A stretch of DNA of 64,000 bases. Origin: Lewinella cohaerens DSM 23179. GTDB taxonomy: Bacteria > Bacteroidota > Bacteroidia > Chitinophagales > Saprospiraceae. Within the stretch, counting starts at the first letter, position 1. Every line of letters begins with the position of its first letter. The notes beneath the pieces are model-generated. The model made no database searches. It had not been told where the DNA came from and was given only the letters and a program-made list of their open reading frames with translations. This document shows, piece by piece, positions 8,882 to 16,931 of this stretch. Location: assembly GCF_000379805.1 (NCBI RefSeq), contig NZ_KB903541.1, positions 26,088 to 90,087 of the forward strand, in the 5' to 3' direction. The position numbers were made by a program, and so were the translations under genes.

Positions 8882-9994
8882 TTATTTATAAACGACCTGG
8901 AAATTGCGCCAAGCAGCAGTGAGGAGTACAATGAGCATAATGAATAAAATGAGGGCGGGAAAGGCAACGGCGTCCCAACCTGCAGCTTTGAGCATAATGG
9001 CCTGCTCGATCTGGATGAAATACTTTGCGGGGATAATCTTCGAAATATATTGTAGTAAGCTAGGCATACTGGCAATAGGAAAGAGGAACCCGCTGAGCAA
9101 CATTGTAGGCATGAGCAACGCAAACATAGAGGTCATCATGGCCGTTTGCTGGGTAGGCGCTTTGGTAGATATCAGTACGCCCAGCGCCAGCGCTACCAGC
9201 AGGTAAAGGAGAACTAAGGCAAGCAAAAGCACCAAACTGCCACGGACGGGCACATCAAATAAATAGTAGCCAAGAAAGAGGACAATGATGGCATCGATAA
9301 AGGAGAGTATGGCGTAGGGGGTTACTTTTCCCAGAATAATGACAATTGGCGGTAGCGGGGATACCAGCAGGAGATCCATCGTGCCTGTTTCTTTTTCTTT
9401 GGCAATGGTGAGGGAGGTCATCATGGCGCAAATAAGCATGAGAATGAGTGCTACCGTGCCAGGAACAAAGTTGTAGGCACCCTCTAATTGAGGGTTGTAG
9501 AACATGCGAATTTCGGTACTGACTTGGTAAGGTTGCACGCCACTTGTGCCGTTCTGGTTTTGCTGAAAGGTGGCAATCATCTGTCGCGCGTAGCTGGTGA
9601 GCGTGGTGGCGTAGTTGGGTTCGGTGGCATCGGCAATGAGCTGAACATCGGCTTTGCGCTGACGAAAAAAATCGTCTTCAAAACCAGCAGGAATGACAAT
9701 GCCCATTTTGACTTGGTTGGACTGAAAGGCTTGCTCCAACTCTGCCGTAGTACGAACGGAGGTGACCAGCTTCAAGTGGCCCGATGCCGTGAGGTGATCG
9801 ACTAACTGGTAGCTAAGGTCATCATTGGCTTCGTTGAATATCGCTACGGAGGCATCCTTGAATTCGTTGGTGACGGTATACCCAAAGATCAACACCAAGG
9901 CCACTGGCATACCAAATAGAATGGCCAGGGTTCTGGGGTCCCGCAGGATATGGAACAGCTCTTTGCGTACAAACGCCAGGAATATCTTGATCAT
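8882..9994 (-). CDS. ABC-2 type efflux permease (YbhS-like)
   Basis: Second membrane subunit of the exporter, a paralogue of the downstream permease (370 against 373 residues, same topology). It has a first helix near residue 20-40 (MPVALVLIFGYTV), an extracytoplasmic domain to about 170, then five helices. The cytoplasmic loop reads AKEKETGTMDLLLVSPLPP (about 200-218), the EKExGTM signature of this permease family. The two permeases probably form a heterodimer over the ATPases. The gap to the ATPase gene upstream is 186 bases and holds a strong GC-rich inverted repeat (10059-10136). Confidence 0.92.
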   Translation of the reverse strand: MIKIFLAFVRKELFHILRDPRTLAILFGMPVALVLIFGYTVTNEFKDASVAIFNEANDDLSYQLVDHLTASGHLKLVTSVRTTAELEQAFQSNQVKMGIVIPAGFEDDFFRQRKADVQLIADATEPNYATTLTSYARQMIATFQQNQNGTSGVQPYQVSTEIRMFYNPQLEGAYNFVPGTVALILMLICAMMTSLTIAKEKETGTMDLLLVSPLPPIVIILGKVTPYAILSFIDAIIVLFLGYYLFDVPVRGSLVLLLALVLLYLLVALALGVLISTKAPTQQTAMMTSMFALLMPTMLLSGFLFPIASMPSLLQYISKIIPAKYFIQIEQAIMLKAAGWDAVAFPALILFIMLIVLLTAAWRNFQVVYK

Positions 9995-10058
9995 TTTTCT
10001 GTTTTTAGAGACGCGATGCGTCGAGTCCTAACCAGGAGTTTTTACGTTCAAAAAGAGC

Positions 10059-10136
10059 TAGCCGCGGAGGCTCCGAGGCGCGGAGTTTAGAAGATTTCAT
10101 AATAAAAATCTCTGTGTCTCCGCGTCTCCGCGGCTA
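10059..10136. repeat. GC-rich inverted repeat inside the efflux operon
   Basis: TAGCCGCGGAG (10059-10069) is repeated inverted at 10126-10136, with further CTCCG/CGGAG complementarity inside. The right arm reads as short-period CTCCGCG units (CTCTGTGTCTCCGCGTCTCCG), like the CTCTGCGCCTCTGCG run at 53033. It lies between ATPase and permease genes of one operon and could fold in the mRNA. Confidence 0.5.
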
Positions 10137-10180
10137 AAAAAGCCAACCTAAGAACCATTCAGCACAACCAAATGGATTCA

Positions 10181-10903
10181 TCAGGCGCGAACCAATTTCA
10201 AAAAGACCTCGTCCATAGAGTCCGTTTGGAATTGTTGCTTTAATTCAGCGGGGCTTCCAAGAGCTTCAATCCTCCCGTCAACCATGATACTGATACGGTT
10301 GCAATATTCGGCTTCGTCCATGTAGTGGGTGGTAACGAAAATGGTTACGCCCCGGTCTGCGGCCTCGTAAATCATCTCCCAAAACTGCCGACGGGTAGCA
10401 GGGTCAACGCCCCCAGTGGGTTCGTCGAGGAAGATGATCTTGGGATCATGTACTCCTGCGATGGCAAAAGCCAGGCGTTGTTTCCACCCCAAGGGGAGGT
10501 CACCGACCAGCCGATTTACATATTCTTCCAACCCGAGTTCCTGTATTATCTCAGTCGTCTTTGTCTTTATCCTCTTACGACTGAGCCCGTAAATACCACC
10601 ATAAAAGCGGATGTTTTCGGCAATCGTCAAATCTTCATAAAGACTGAATTTTTGACTCATGTAGCCAATGTTTTCCTTGATCTGATCCGTCTCTCGATAA
10701 ACATCAAAGCCTGCAATGGAAGCGTCGCCTTCGGTGGGGCGGCTCAGTCCGATCAGCATTTTGATGGCTGTGGTTTTGCCCGCGCCGTTGGCGCCCAGGA
10801 AACCAAATATTTCGCCTTGTGCCACGTTGAAAGAGATCGCATCTACGGCGGTGAAATCTCCAAATCGCTTGGTCAGGTTTTGTGCTTCTATTGCGTAGGA
10901 CAT
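10181..10903 (-). CDS. ABC exporter ATP-binding subunit (YbhF C-terminal half-like)
   Basis: ATPase of the efflux system. The 240 residues from the ATG at 10903 contain Walker A (GANGAGKTT), a Q-loop (YMSQKFSLYEDLT), Walker B (IIFLDEPTGGVDP) and a switch histidine (VTTHYMDEAEYC). The ABC signature is not LSGGQ but reads LPLGWKQRLA, a known-looking variant of this exporter family. An upstream extension in frame to 11017 has no family character, so 10903 is preferred. E. coli YbhF carries two such ATPase halves in one chain; here they are separate genes, this one and 10992-11894. The pair probably forms a heterodimer with one site using the altered signature. Confidence 0.92.
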   Translation of the reverse strand: MSYAIEAQNLTKRFGDFTAVDAISFNVAQGEIFGFLGANGAGKTTAIKMLIGLSRPTEGDASIAGFDVYRETDQIKENIGYMSQKFSLYEDLTIAENIRFYGGIYGLSRKRIKTKTTEIIQELGLEEYVNRLVGDLPLGWKQRLAFAIAGVHDPKIIFLDEPTGGVDPATRRQFWEMIYEAADRGVTIFVTTHYMDEAEYCNRISIMVDGRIEALGSPAELKQQFQTDSMDEVFLKLVRA

Positions 10904-10991
10904 TGGTTTTGTTTTGTGCTCCTCCGGCTTTTGCCAGCTTCGCGGTTGTACTCGTTCCTCACGTTTGTGCGCACCCCGCACTCCGCACCTT

Positions 10992-11894
10992 TTACCCCGC
11001 CAGCTCCAAAAACACATCTTCTATAGTGGCGTCGATGCGTTTTACTTCGATCTGTTCGTGGTGCTTTTCTTTCAGTAGGTTGTAGATAGCTTCTTCTGGG
11101 AAGTAGCCACTGGTGGTCAGGTGCAGGTATTCGCCGAAAGGTTCTACTCTTTTGGTGAAGGGCGCTGCCCTCAGGTCTTTTATCAGCTGGTAGAAAGATG
11201 TTGCTTTAACGGCGTAAAGGGGCTGTTCGTAACTTTCCCGAATATTGTCGGGGGTATCGACCTGGAGAATTTGGCCATTCTGGATGAGGGCGATCTCCTC
11301 GCAGCGGGAGGCTTCATCCATGTAAGGGGTGCTTACGATAATGGTGATACCGTGTTCTTTCAGCCGTTGGAGCATATCCCAAAATTCGGCTCTACTCACG
11401 GCGTCAACCCCCGTGGTGGGTTCGTCCAGGAAAAGGACTTCTGGTTCGTGGATCAGGGCACAGCAAAGGGCCAGTTTTTGCTTCATCCCGCCCGAGAGCT
11501 TCCCTGCTCTTCGTTTACGAAAAGGCTCGATCTGTACGTAAATATCTTTGATGAGGTGATAGTTTTCCTCAATGGTCGTTCCGAAGATCGTCGCGAAGAA
11601 ATTTAGGTTTTCTTCAACCGTAAGGTCTTGGTAAAGCGAGAACTTGCCTGGCATATAGCCAATGATCCTACGAATCTGTTTATAATCGGCCACCGTATCC
11701 AGCCCTGCCACCGTAGCTTTTCCATCGTCAGGAATAAGCAAGCTGGTGAGGATTTTAAACAAGGTAGATTTGCCAGCACCATCCGGCCCGATGAGCCCAA
11801 AGAGGGTGCCCGCCGCAATGTCGAGATTGATATCCTTGAGGGCTGATTGGTCCCCGAAACTTTTACTGATATGCTCGATTTTTACCGCTCCCAT
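10992..11894 (-). CDS. ABC exporter ATP-binding subunit (YbhF N-terminal half-like)
   Basis: First ATPase of the exporter, 300 residues. Walker A is GPDGAGKST (about residue 36-44), the Q-loop region is YMPGKFSLYQDLT, the ABC signature is the canonical LSGGMKQKLA, Walker B is VLFLDEPTTGVD, and the switch region reads VSTPYMDEASRC, with P instead of the usual H. The switch histidine is thus replaced here while the partner ATPase keeps it but has an altered signature. This is the complementary asymmetry expected of a heterodimer. A C-terminal extension of about 80 residues follows the core. The start lies 2 bases after the stop of the adaptor gene, so translation is closely coupled. Confidence 0.92.
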   Translation of the reverse strand: MGAVKIEHISKSFGDQSALKDINLDIAAGTLFGLIGPDGAGKSTLFKILTSLLIPDDGKATVAGLDTVADYKQIRRIIGYMPGKFSLYQDLTVEENLNFFATIFGTTIEENYHLIKDIYVQIEPFRKRRAGKLSGGMKQKLALCCALIHEPEVLFLDEPTTGVDAVSRAEFWDMLQRLKEHGITIIVSTPYMDEASRCEEIALIQNGQILQVDTPDNIRESYEQPLYAVKATSFYQLIKDLRAAPFTKRVEPFGEYLHLTTSGYFPEEAIYNLLKEKHHEQIEVKRIDATIEDVFLELAG

Positions 11895-11896
11895 AG

Positions 11897-12820
11897 TTAT
11901 TGGTTTGTGGCTTGAGTACTACTAGGGGTAAAATTCACTTCTGCGGGCATACCGATTTTAAGCTTGCCTTCCGGATTAGGTACGAGGACCTCAAATGCAT
12001 AAACAAGGTTGACACGATCTTCTTTAGTCTGGATGGTTTTGGGGGTAAACTCTGCCTGAGCAGCAATCCAACTGATCGTACCACTGAGTTGGCGGTAAGC
12101 CTCTTGGCCTTCATCTACGAGTACTTCTACTTTTTGGCCAAGGGACACATTTTGTAGTTGGTTGCTACTGGTATAAGCGCGCAGGCGCATGGTATCCAAT
12201 TGCCCTAGTCGGAATAAGGGGCTACCGATCCCTACCATTTCACCGGCCTGTGCCATTTTGGTGAGCACGGTTCCTGTGGCCGGGCTGTAAAGGTAAGCTC
12301 GTCGTATTTGTTCATCCAGCAGTGCCATTTGTGCCAGCATGGGTTGTTTTTCTGCAAGGATAGCTCCGTTGGCCGTGTTGGTATTGCTGCGTACGGCTTG
12401 GATACGTTGCTTGAGCACCGTGAGTTCTCCGTTTAGGTCATCAAACTGTTTGGGTGTGGCGGCTTTTTTCTCTACCAGGCGTGCTACCCGATCCCGCTCG
12501 CGTTCCAGGTTGTCTTGTTGCCGGTCGAGTACTTCAATCTCGGCCAGACTGTTTCGCAATTTAGCCGGTAAGGTGCCTATCTGGGCACGCACCTGCTCGC
12601 GTTGCAAATGAAGGAGGGTAGTATCCACAAGGCCGAGGAATTGCCCTTCCTTTATTTTTTGCCCTTCCTCAATGGGGAATGCCGTAAGCTGGCCATTAGC
12701 TTCTGCGCTAATCAATATGGTGGTCGCTTCAAAATTTCCGTAAGCATCGGACCGGGCGGCTTCCTGCTTGCAAGCAGTGAAGGAGAGGGTGATCAAGAAG
12801 AGAAGATATGTATTTTTCAT
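11897..12820 (-). CDS. HlyD/YbhG-type periplasmic adaptor lipoprotein
   Basis: Membrane fusion protein linking the inner-membrane ABC exporter to the TolC channel. The leader (about residues 1-17) ends in a lipobox LSFTAC, so it is a lipoprotein anchored by Cys17. Then follow a biotinyl-lipoyl-like half motif (ANGQLTAFPIEEGQKIKEGQFLG), a long alpha-helical hairpin (about 75-165, rich in Q, R and L), and the returning lipoyl half (SPATGTVLTKMAQAGEMVGIGSPLF). A beta-barrel domain ends the protein. At 307 residues it is typical. It sits between tolC and the two ATPase genes, and the 298-base gap to tolC contains a 90-bp tandem repeat. Confidence 0.93.
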   Translation of the reverse strand: MKNTYLLFLITLSFTACKQEAARSDAYGNFEATTILISAEANGQLTAFPIEEGQKIKEGQFLGLVDTTLLHLQREQVRAQIGTLPAKLRNSLAEIEVLDRQQDNLERERDRVARLVEKKAATPKQFDDLNGELTVLKQRIQAVRSNTNTANGAILAEKQPMLAQMALLDEQIRRAYLYSPATGTVLTKMAQAGEMVGIGSPLFRLGQLDTMRLRAYTSSNQLQNVSLGQKVEVLVDEGQEAYRQLSGTISWIAAQAEFTPKTIQTKEDRVNLVYAFEVLVPNPEGKLKIGMPAEVNFTPSSTQATNQ

Positions 12821-12925
12821 TTTTAGCTAATTATTAAAACGTTATCCTGACGTTTGTTAAGTTAGTTTGATTGTTGTTCAGTTTAGAACCACTTTTTCAA
12901 AGTGGGAGATCGGAAGTGGGAAGTT

Positions 12926-13099
12926 GGAAGTATTTGTATTAGCGAGTGGCGTGCTCTCCTTCTCATTCTACGTATATCTCATTATTTCCGACTTCCGCTT
13001 TCCGACTTCAAACTCGGAAGTATTTGTATTAGCGAGTGGCGTGCTCTCCTTCTCCTTCTACGTGTATCTCATTATTTCCGACTTCCGCTTTCCGACTTC
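12926..13099. repeat. Two-copy tandem duplication, 90-bp period
   Basis: Bases 12926-13009 and 13016-13099 match over 84 positions except at 12965/13055 (A/C) and 12974/13064 (A/G). The right end of each copy is a run of ACTTCCG/CTTTCCG heptads, and 12911-12930 carries the complement CGGAAGT, so each copy can fold back. It fills nearly all of the spacer between tolC and the adaptor gene in the efflux operon, with no reading frame worth calling. Confidence 0.85.
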
Positions 13100-13118
13100 C
13101 CACTTCCGACTTCCGATT

Positions 13119-14405
13119 TCAAAACCCTCCCCGATTGCTCCAAAAATTCAACTGCGTTTGCAATAGCTGAACCTCGTGAACCGCCTTGTTTTGGCGTGCT
13201 CGTAATTCGGCATTGAGTTGATTGACGTAATCGGCAGAGGTAATGACGCCTTCATCCAGCTGAACGGCCATTTGTTCCAGGATCTCTGCTTGGAGGGTGG
13301 CTATTTTTTCGTCGCGGATAATCTGCGCATTGATGCGGTCTATCTCTGTGAGGTAGCGTGCCTCCCCTTGACTCAGGTTGAATTCAAAAGTTTCACGGGC
13401 ATTTTGGAGTTGGGTAGCTTGTAATTGAAGCGTTTCTTTTTGCAAACGGGTTTTATCCCAGTCGACGAGTTTCCAGCTAAATCCTGCGCCGATGATGCCA
13501 TAAGGAGCGACATTGCCGTCGAGGAGGTTAAGTGGATTTGGGTAACCAACACCTGCTTGAGCAAAGACTTGTAGTTTGGGCTTGCGCTCACTGTCGACCA
13601 GCTGAGCCTGTGCCAAGACAGCTTCCTGTTTTAATTGGAAAAGTTGCTGCTCGGGACGTTGGATAACGGGAAGAATGTCCGTTGACCCCATTGGCGGATA
13701 AGTCAAGGTAACGGTAGGGCTGAGTTGTAGGTCTAATAATTGTTCCAGGCTTTGAATAGCTCCTGTCGTCTGATAGATTAGGTTGTCTTGCTGCGCCAGA
13801 ATTTCTTGCTCTTTGACCAATAGTTGTGTCAATTCCGTTTGTAGCAATACGCCGTATTCTACACCGGCCTGAACTTGCTCTTGCCGGGCCGCGAGGTCTT
13901 TCAACGACAAATCAAACAAGACCTCCTGTTCACGAAGCGCACTGATTACGAGAAACAGCTGGTTGACGCGTTCACGGAGCTGGAAACGGTCGACTTCCTG
14001 TTGTTGAAGTTCCGTCTTCACTTGAGCAGCAACCAGATTTTGACGAGCCTCTTTGAGGCCACCGTCTAGTAATAAGTACGAAGCCTCCAGGTAGGTTTGA
14101 ACACTGACCAGCGGGCGACTGATGTTCAGTGGAAACATGGGGTTGTCGCTTTCCAGGTTGATGGTTTCCGATTGCAAGCGCCCATCTGCTTTTAGCGAAA
14201 TGGCGGGCTTACTCTCAGCGTCGATCTGTGCACTTTGGTTTTGTGCTATTTGCTCAAGCAAGGCTCCGTTGCGTAGTAATGGATAGCGCTCTTCCAGTAT
14301 ATCGTAAGCTTCGGTAAGGGAAAGCGTCGTCACTGTTGCTTCCTGGGCATTAACCAATCCAGTTGTCAGTAGAAGTAAGAAGCAATAATATTTTCGTAAG
14401 ATCAT
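13119..14405 (-). CDS. TolC-family outer-membrane efflux channel
   Basis: Outer-membrane channel protein of the efflux operon, 428 residues from the ATG at 14405. That start gives a clean signal peptide (about 1-21, ending VNAQ). An in-frame codon at 14459 overlaps the TetR stop by 4 bases but would add a non-signal-like 18-residue prefix. The mature part is rich in A, Q, L and E in long amphipathic helices with the internal two-fold repeat of OEP proteins. A linker reads VGYPNPLNLLDG (about 308-319), and the second half reads SWKLVDWDKTRLQ. The neighbouring adaptor and ABC genes make a tripartite exporter very likely. E. coli uses a distant shared TolC; here the operon carries its own. Confidence 0.9.
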   Translation of the reverse strand: MILRKYYCFLLLLTTGLVNAQEATVTTLSLTEAYDILEERYPLLRNGALLEQIAQNQSAQIDAESKPAISLKADGRLQSETINLESDNPMFPLNISRPLVSVQTYLEASYLLLDGGLKEARQNLVAAQVKTELQQQEVDRFQLRERVNQLFLVISALREQEVLFDLSLKDLAARQEQVQAGVEYGVLLQTELTQLLVKEQEILAQQDNLIYQTTGAIQSLEQLLDLQLSPTVTLTYPPMGSTDILPVIQRPEQQLFQLKQEAVLAQAQLVDSERKPKLQVFAQAGVGYPNPLNLLDGNVAPYGIIGAGFSWKLVDWDKTRLQKETLQLQATQLQNARETFEFNLSQGEARYLTEIDRINAQIIRDEKIATLQAEILEQMAVQLDEGVITSADYVNQLNAELRARQNKAVHEVQLLQTQLNFWSNRGGF

Positions 14406-14455
14406 CGTCTTAGTATTGTGTTTTAACTTTTTGGTTAATAGAAGCCCAAAAAAAA

Positions 14456-15064
14456 TCAATCGTTCTTTAACGCAGCTTTTAAGAAGTTCATAATGATGTC
14501 TTTACGTTCTTCCATGAGAGTAGAGAAATCATTGTCAGAAAATTCAAAAACAGTACAAAATATGGGTTTGGCGATAAAAGGAAAAACGGTCATTCCCATA
14601 ATATTAAGCATCAACTGCGCGGGTGGTAGTTTACGGATATTACCCGCCTCCATTTCTTGATGCATGCTTAAAACAAAACCCTGTACTGCTGGAAAATGAT
14701 GACTTCTTTTCTTTAGCTCTTCGACAAACCGGGCTTGTTTTTGTGATAATTCCGACATGATGAAAAACGGTATATCGGGTTGCTCCTGAAATAAGTCGAC
14801 GTACGAAGTGACGATGACTTCCAAGCGCTCCCAAAACGTTCCTTCTGTAGCCAGGGCTTTAGCAAATCGCGGTAGTATGGTATCTAGAATCCGTACCGTA
14901 ATCTCGTGATACAACTTCTCTTTCGATCGGAAGTAGTAGTGTAATAAAGCTTTATTGATACCTGCTTCATCAGCGATATCTTGTGTGCGTGTAGCGGCAT
15001 ACCCCTTTTGTACAAAGTGTTTGCGGGCTACTTCCAGGATCAATGTTTCTTTGTCTTGTGCCAT
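14456..15064 (-). CDS. TetR-family regulator of the efflux operon (CecR-like)
   Basis: First gene of the efflux operon and its likely repressor. The N-terminal helix-turn-helix (about residues 20-55 from the ATG at 15064) reads TQDIADEAGINKALLHYYFRSK, a strong TetR signature. The remaining 150 residues form the ligand-binding helical domain. A TTG four codons upstream is also in frame but falls inside the -7 box, so the ATG is chosen. In E. coli the TetR protein CecR (YbiH) heads the corresponding ybhGFSR operon, which supports autoregulation. The palindrome overlapping the promoter at 15068-15094 is the candidate operator. Inducer unknown. Confidence 0.92.
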   Translation of the reverse strand: MAQDKETLILEVARKHFVQKGYAATRTQDIADEAGINKALLHYYFRSKEKLYHEITVRILDTILPRFAKALATEGTFWERLEVIVTSYVDLFQEQPDIPFFIMSELSQKQARFVEELKKRSHHFPAVQGFVLSMHQEMEAGNIRKLPPAQLMLNIMGMTVFPFIAKPIFCTVFEFSDNDFSTLMEERKDIIMNFLKAALKND

Positions 15065-15067
15065 ATT

Positions 15068-15094
15068 TAACCACAAAGTTAAACACTTTGGTTA
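15068..15094 (-). promoter_or_regulatory. Promoter -7 box and candidate TetR operator
   Basis: Read on the minus strand, TAACTTTG (15081-15074) matches the Bacteroidota -7 consensus TAnnTTTG. It lies inside an inverted repeat TAACCAAAG ... CTTTGTGGTTA (15094-15068, one extra base in one arm). The box ends 9 bases before the ATG at 15064, so the 5' leader would be only a few bases. Overlap of palindrome and promoter fits autorepression by the TetR protein. Confidence 0.55.
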
Positions 15095-15157
15095 GTACAT
15101 GCAAGTGGTAGACTTATTTTTATTGAAAAGCTGCTTGACTTCTGCCTAAACCTGATC

Positions 15158-15184
15158 TATACCCGGCACTAAGTAACGGGTATA
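15158..15184. repeat. Short hairpin repeat, copy 1
   Basis: 27 bases starting TATACCCG and ending CGGGTATA (8-bp stem, 11-base loop). A second copy at 23876-23902 agrees at 23 of 27 positions. It lies just left of the GC-rich repeat in the 568-base gap between the TetR gene and the degenerate SDR gene. Confidence 0.6.
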
Positions 15185-15187
15185 TAA

Positions 15188-15320
15188 GGGGCCATGCCGG
15201 TAGCGGCGTTGCTGTGCAAACGCCACTACGGCACCGGGTTGTTCGCTATTACCTGCGGTACCGCTGCCACCCCTTGTCCTTGGTCCGTCCCGGCCCCGCG
15301 CTCCAGGCGCTGCCTTGCGC
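15188..15320. repeat. GC-rich spacer repeat, divergent copy
   Basis: Begins GGGGCCATGCCGGTAGCGGC and later reads CCCCTTGTCCTTGG and CCCCGCGCTCCAGGCGC. Order and wording parallel the copies at 54243-54356 and 63747-63871 (GGGGCC at the start, TTGTCCTTG in the middle, GCGCTCC at the end), with more divergence. There is no coding potential of note. Confidence 0.5.
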
Positions 15321-15328
15321 CCTAAGTC

Positions 15329-15512
15329 TATAGTTCGTCAAGGTAGGATTTGTGAGAATTTGAAGACGCTATTTTTTCCATCCGCAAGGCGAAACCTCGA
15401 AGAAGCCGCGAAGCGAAACGTAGGCAACGCAGCGAGTTGGCGAGGCTTTTCAACGCAGCGAAGGGTAAAAAGAGCAGGTCAAAAATCACAAATCCTACTT
15501 TGGAGAACTATA
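15329..15512. mobile_element. 184-bp foldback element, MITE-like
   Basis: The first 27 bases (15329-15355, beginning TATAGTTC) match the reverse complement of the last 27 (15486-15512) at 24 positions. The interior contains GCGAAGCGAAACG-type short repeats and no protein signature. No clear target duplication was seen, though the ends carry TATA. It fits a non-autonomous transposable element or a long structured RNA. Confidence 0.55.
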
Positions 15513-15632
15513 AATACAGGTCCTGCCAGCGGGCATCACATCTACAGACGTATCGGTGCGACGCCTCTACGTTGGCCAATTTCCCACTTCCTCCCGATTG
15601 CTCGGAACCCATTTCCCATTTTGCTTTAAGTC

Positions 15633-16283
15633 TTACGACCCTTTAAACTGCACCTCCACCTCTGGTACTCCTTGTTGATAATGCTGGTAATAGGTATCTG
15701 CGACCTTGTGAGGATCGAAGGCCGTTCCTTCTTTAATGGTGCCAAAAATAGTGACCGTCCCCACTTGGATAGGGCTTTCCTGTAGTTCCTCCGCCAGCAT
15801 GAAAGCCAAGCTGCGAATACCTGCTTTTGCAATGCTAATCGTCGGCGCTTGCATCCATGGATGGAGGGCTGCGCCGCCTCCGGTAAATAGAAAAGTCCCG
15901 CGATCATTTTCTTGCATAAAGGGAAGGATGGTTTGTACACTCAGCAGCGCAGCAGCGACATCCATCCGGTAGGCATCTACCATTTCTTCAACATCTAATT
16001 GGAGTGGGCTATTGAATTGCTTTTTTACCGCATTGTAGATCACGACCTCCACGGTGTTTTTCTGTGCAATGCCGCGCAACGTTTGCCGCAAAGCTTTGAA
16101 GTCACTGGCGTCAACCACGTGGGTGCTGACTGAAACTGCTTGTTCTTCAAGTATTTTGGCAAAAGCACTAAGGTTTTCTTCACTCCGAGCCAATAGGGCG
16201 ATAGAAAAACCTTTTTGGCCAAATTTTTCGGCCAGCGCGAGCCCGAGGCCAGGGCCAGCACCGATAATTATTGCAGTTGACAT
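15633..16283 (-). CDS. SDR-fold protein lacking the catalytic tyrosine
   Basis: Short-chain dehydrogenase-like protein of 216 residues with an intact dinucleotide-binding motif (GAGPGLG, about 8-14) and the usual Rossmann length. At the active site the family's YxxxK reads ISIAK (about residues 149-153): the tyrosine is isoleucine while the lysine remains. The serine position reads LFTGGGAA. A normal SDR hydride-transfer mechanism is therefore unlikely. It may be a cofactor-binding regulator, or use other chemistry. It is followed upstream by a GNAT acetyltransferase gene 3 bases away in the same direction, so the two are one transcript. The NxxG-type segment is also changed (VIYNAVKK). Confidence 0.85.
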   Translation of the reverse strand: MSTAIIIGAGPGLGLALAEKFGQKGFSIALLARSEENLSAFAKILEEQAVSVSTHVVDASDFKALRQTLRGIAQKNTVEVVIYNAVKKQFNSPLQLDVEEMVDAYRMDVAAALLSVQTILPFMQENDRGTFLFTGGGAALHPWMQAPTISIAKAGIRSLAFMLAEELQESPIQVGTVTIFGTIKEGTAFDPHKVADTYYQHYQQGVPEVEVQFKGS

Positions 16284-16286
16284 AAG

Positions 16287-16808
16287 TTATAGTTTGATTT
16301 TCATCAGGAGGTCATTTTGCAAATCACTGCCCAAGTAAAATTCGTGCTGGTCAAAAGTAGAGAATCCATGGCGCTTATAAAACTGGATGGCCGCCTCATT
16401 TTGATCCCATACACCGAGCCAAACAGAGGACTTGTTTTCTTGCCTAGCTTTTTCCATTACAAAGGTTAAGAGCTGTTGCCCGATATTTTGCCCCTGGTGG
16501 GTAGCTTTTACGTAAATTCGTTCTATTTCCAGGGTGTTTTCCAGGGATTGCTCTGTTTGTGCAGCTCCTTCATTGAGTTTTAAGTAGGCAATGGCCTCTC
16601 CGTCTTTCCAGGCCATAAAAAAGGATACGCCCTCTTGGAAGAAACTGGCTCGTACTTGTTCAAGAGCAAAGGCTTTAGAGACGTATTGGGACATGTTTTC
16701 GGGTGTGTTCACTGGGCCGAATGCTTCTACAAAGGTTTCTTCTGCTAGATTACGAAGTAGTGGAAGCTCTGTTTCCGAAACGGTTTTTATGGTAAGAGCA
16801 GGATTCAT
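16287..16808 (-). CDS. GNAT-family N-acetyltransferase
   Basis: Acetyl-CoA-dependent acetyltransferase of 173 residues. The central strand and pyrophosphate loop read IYVKATHQGQNIGQQLL (about 100-116), a good match to the GNAT motif A pattern Q/RxxGxG/A with NIG in the last part. This is followed by the conserved ending WLGVWDQNEAAIQFYKRHGF (about 131-150), in which an N and the FYKRHGF block are typical of the RimI/PaiA-like branch. Acceptor unknown. It is the first gene of a two-gene unit with the degenerate SDR downstream. A divergent + strand gene begins 123 bases away. Confidence 0.92.
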   Translation of the reverse strand: MNPALTIKTVSETELPLLRNLAEETFVEAFGPVNTPENMSQYVSKAFALEQVRASFFQEGVSFFMAWKDGEAIAYLKLNEGAAQTEQSLENTLEIERIYVKATHQGQNIGQQLLTFVMEKARQENKSSVWLGVWDQNEAAIQFYKRHGFSTFDQHEFYLGSDLQNDLLMKIKL

Positions 16809-16931
16809 AGGTAAAGGTTGATTATTTTATTTACCCTAAAATGTGATGCACATCACAGGAAAAATAGAAGAAGGCTATTAATTTTATCTTTCTTGATCAT
16901 CCATATCCATCAAATTTAAGATAGAAAAACT

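Noticed and set aside
12926..13099. CRISPR array
   Set aside because: Two 84-base units with a 6-base gap do not fit repeats of 25-40 bases with unique spacers, and no cas gene is in the window.
15315..15629. 104-codon + strand frame over the 184-bp foldback
   Set aside because: Composition is that of the repeat and there is no protein-like pattern.
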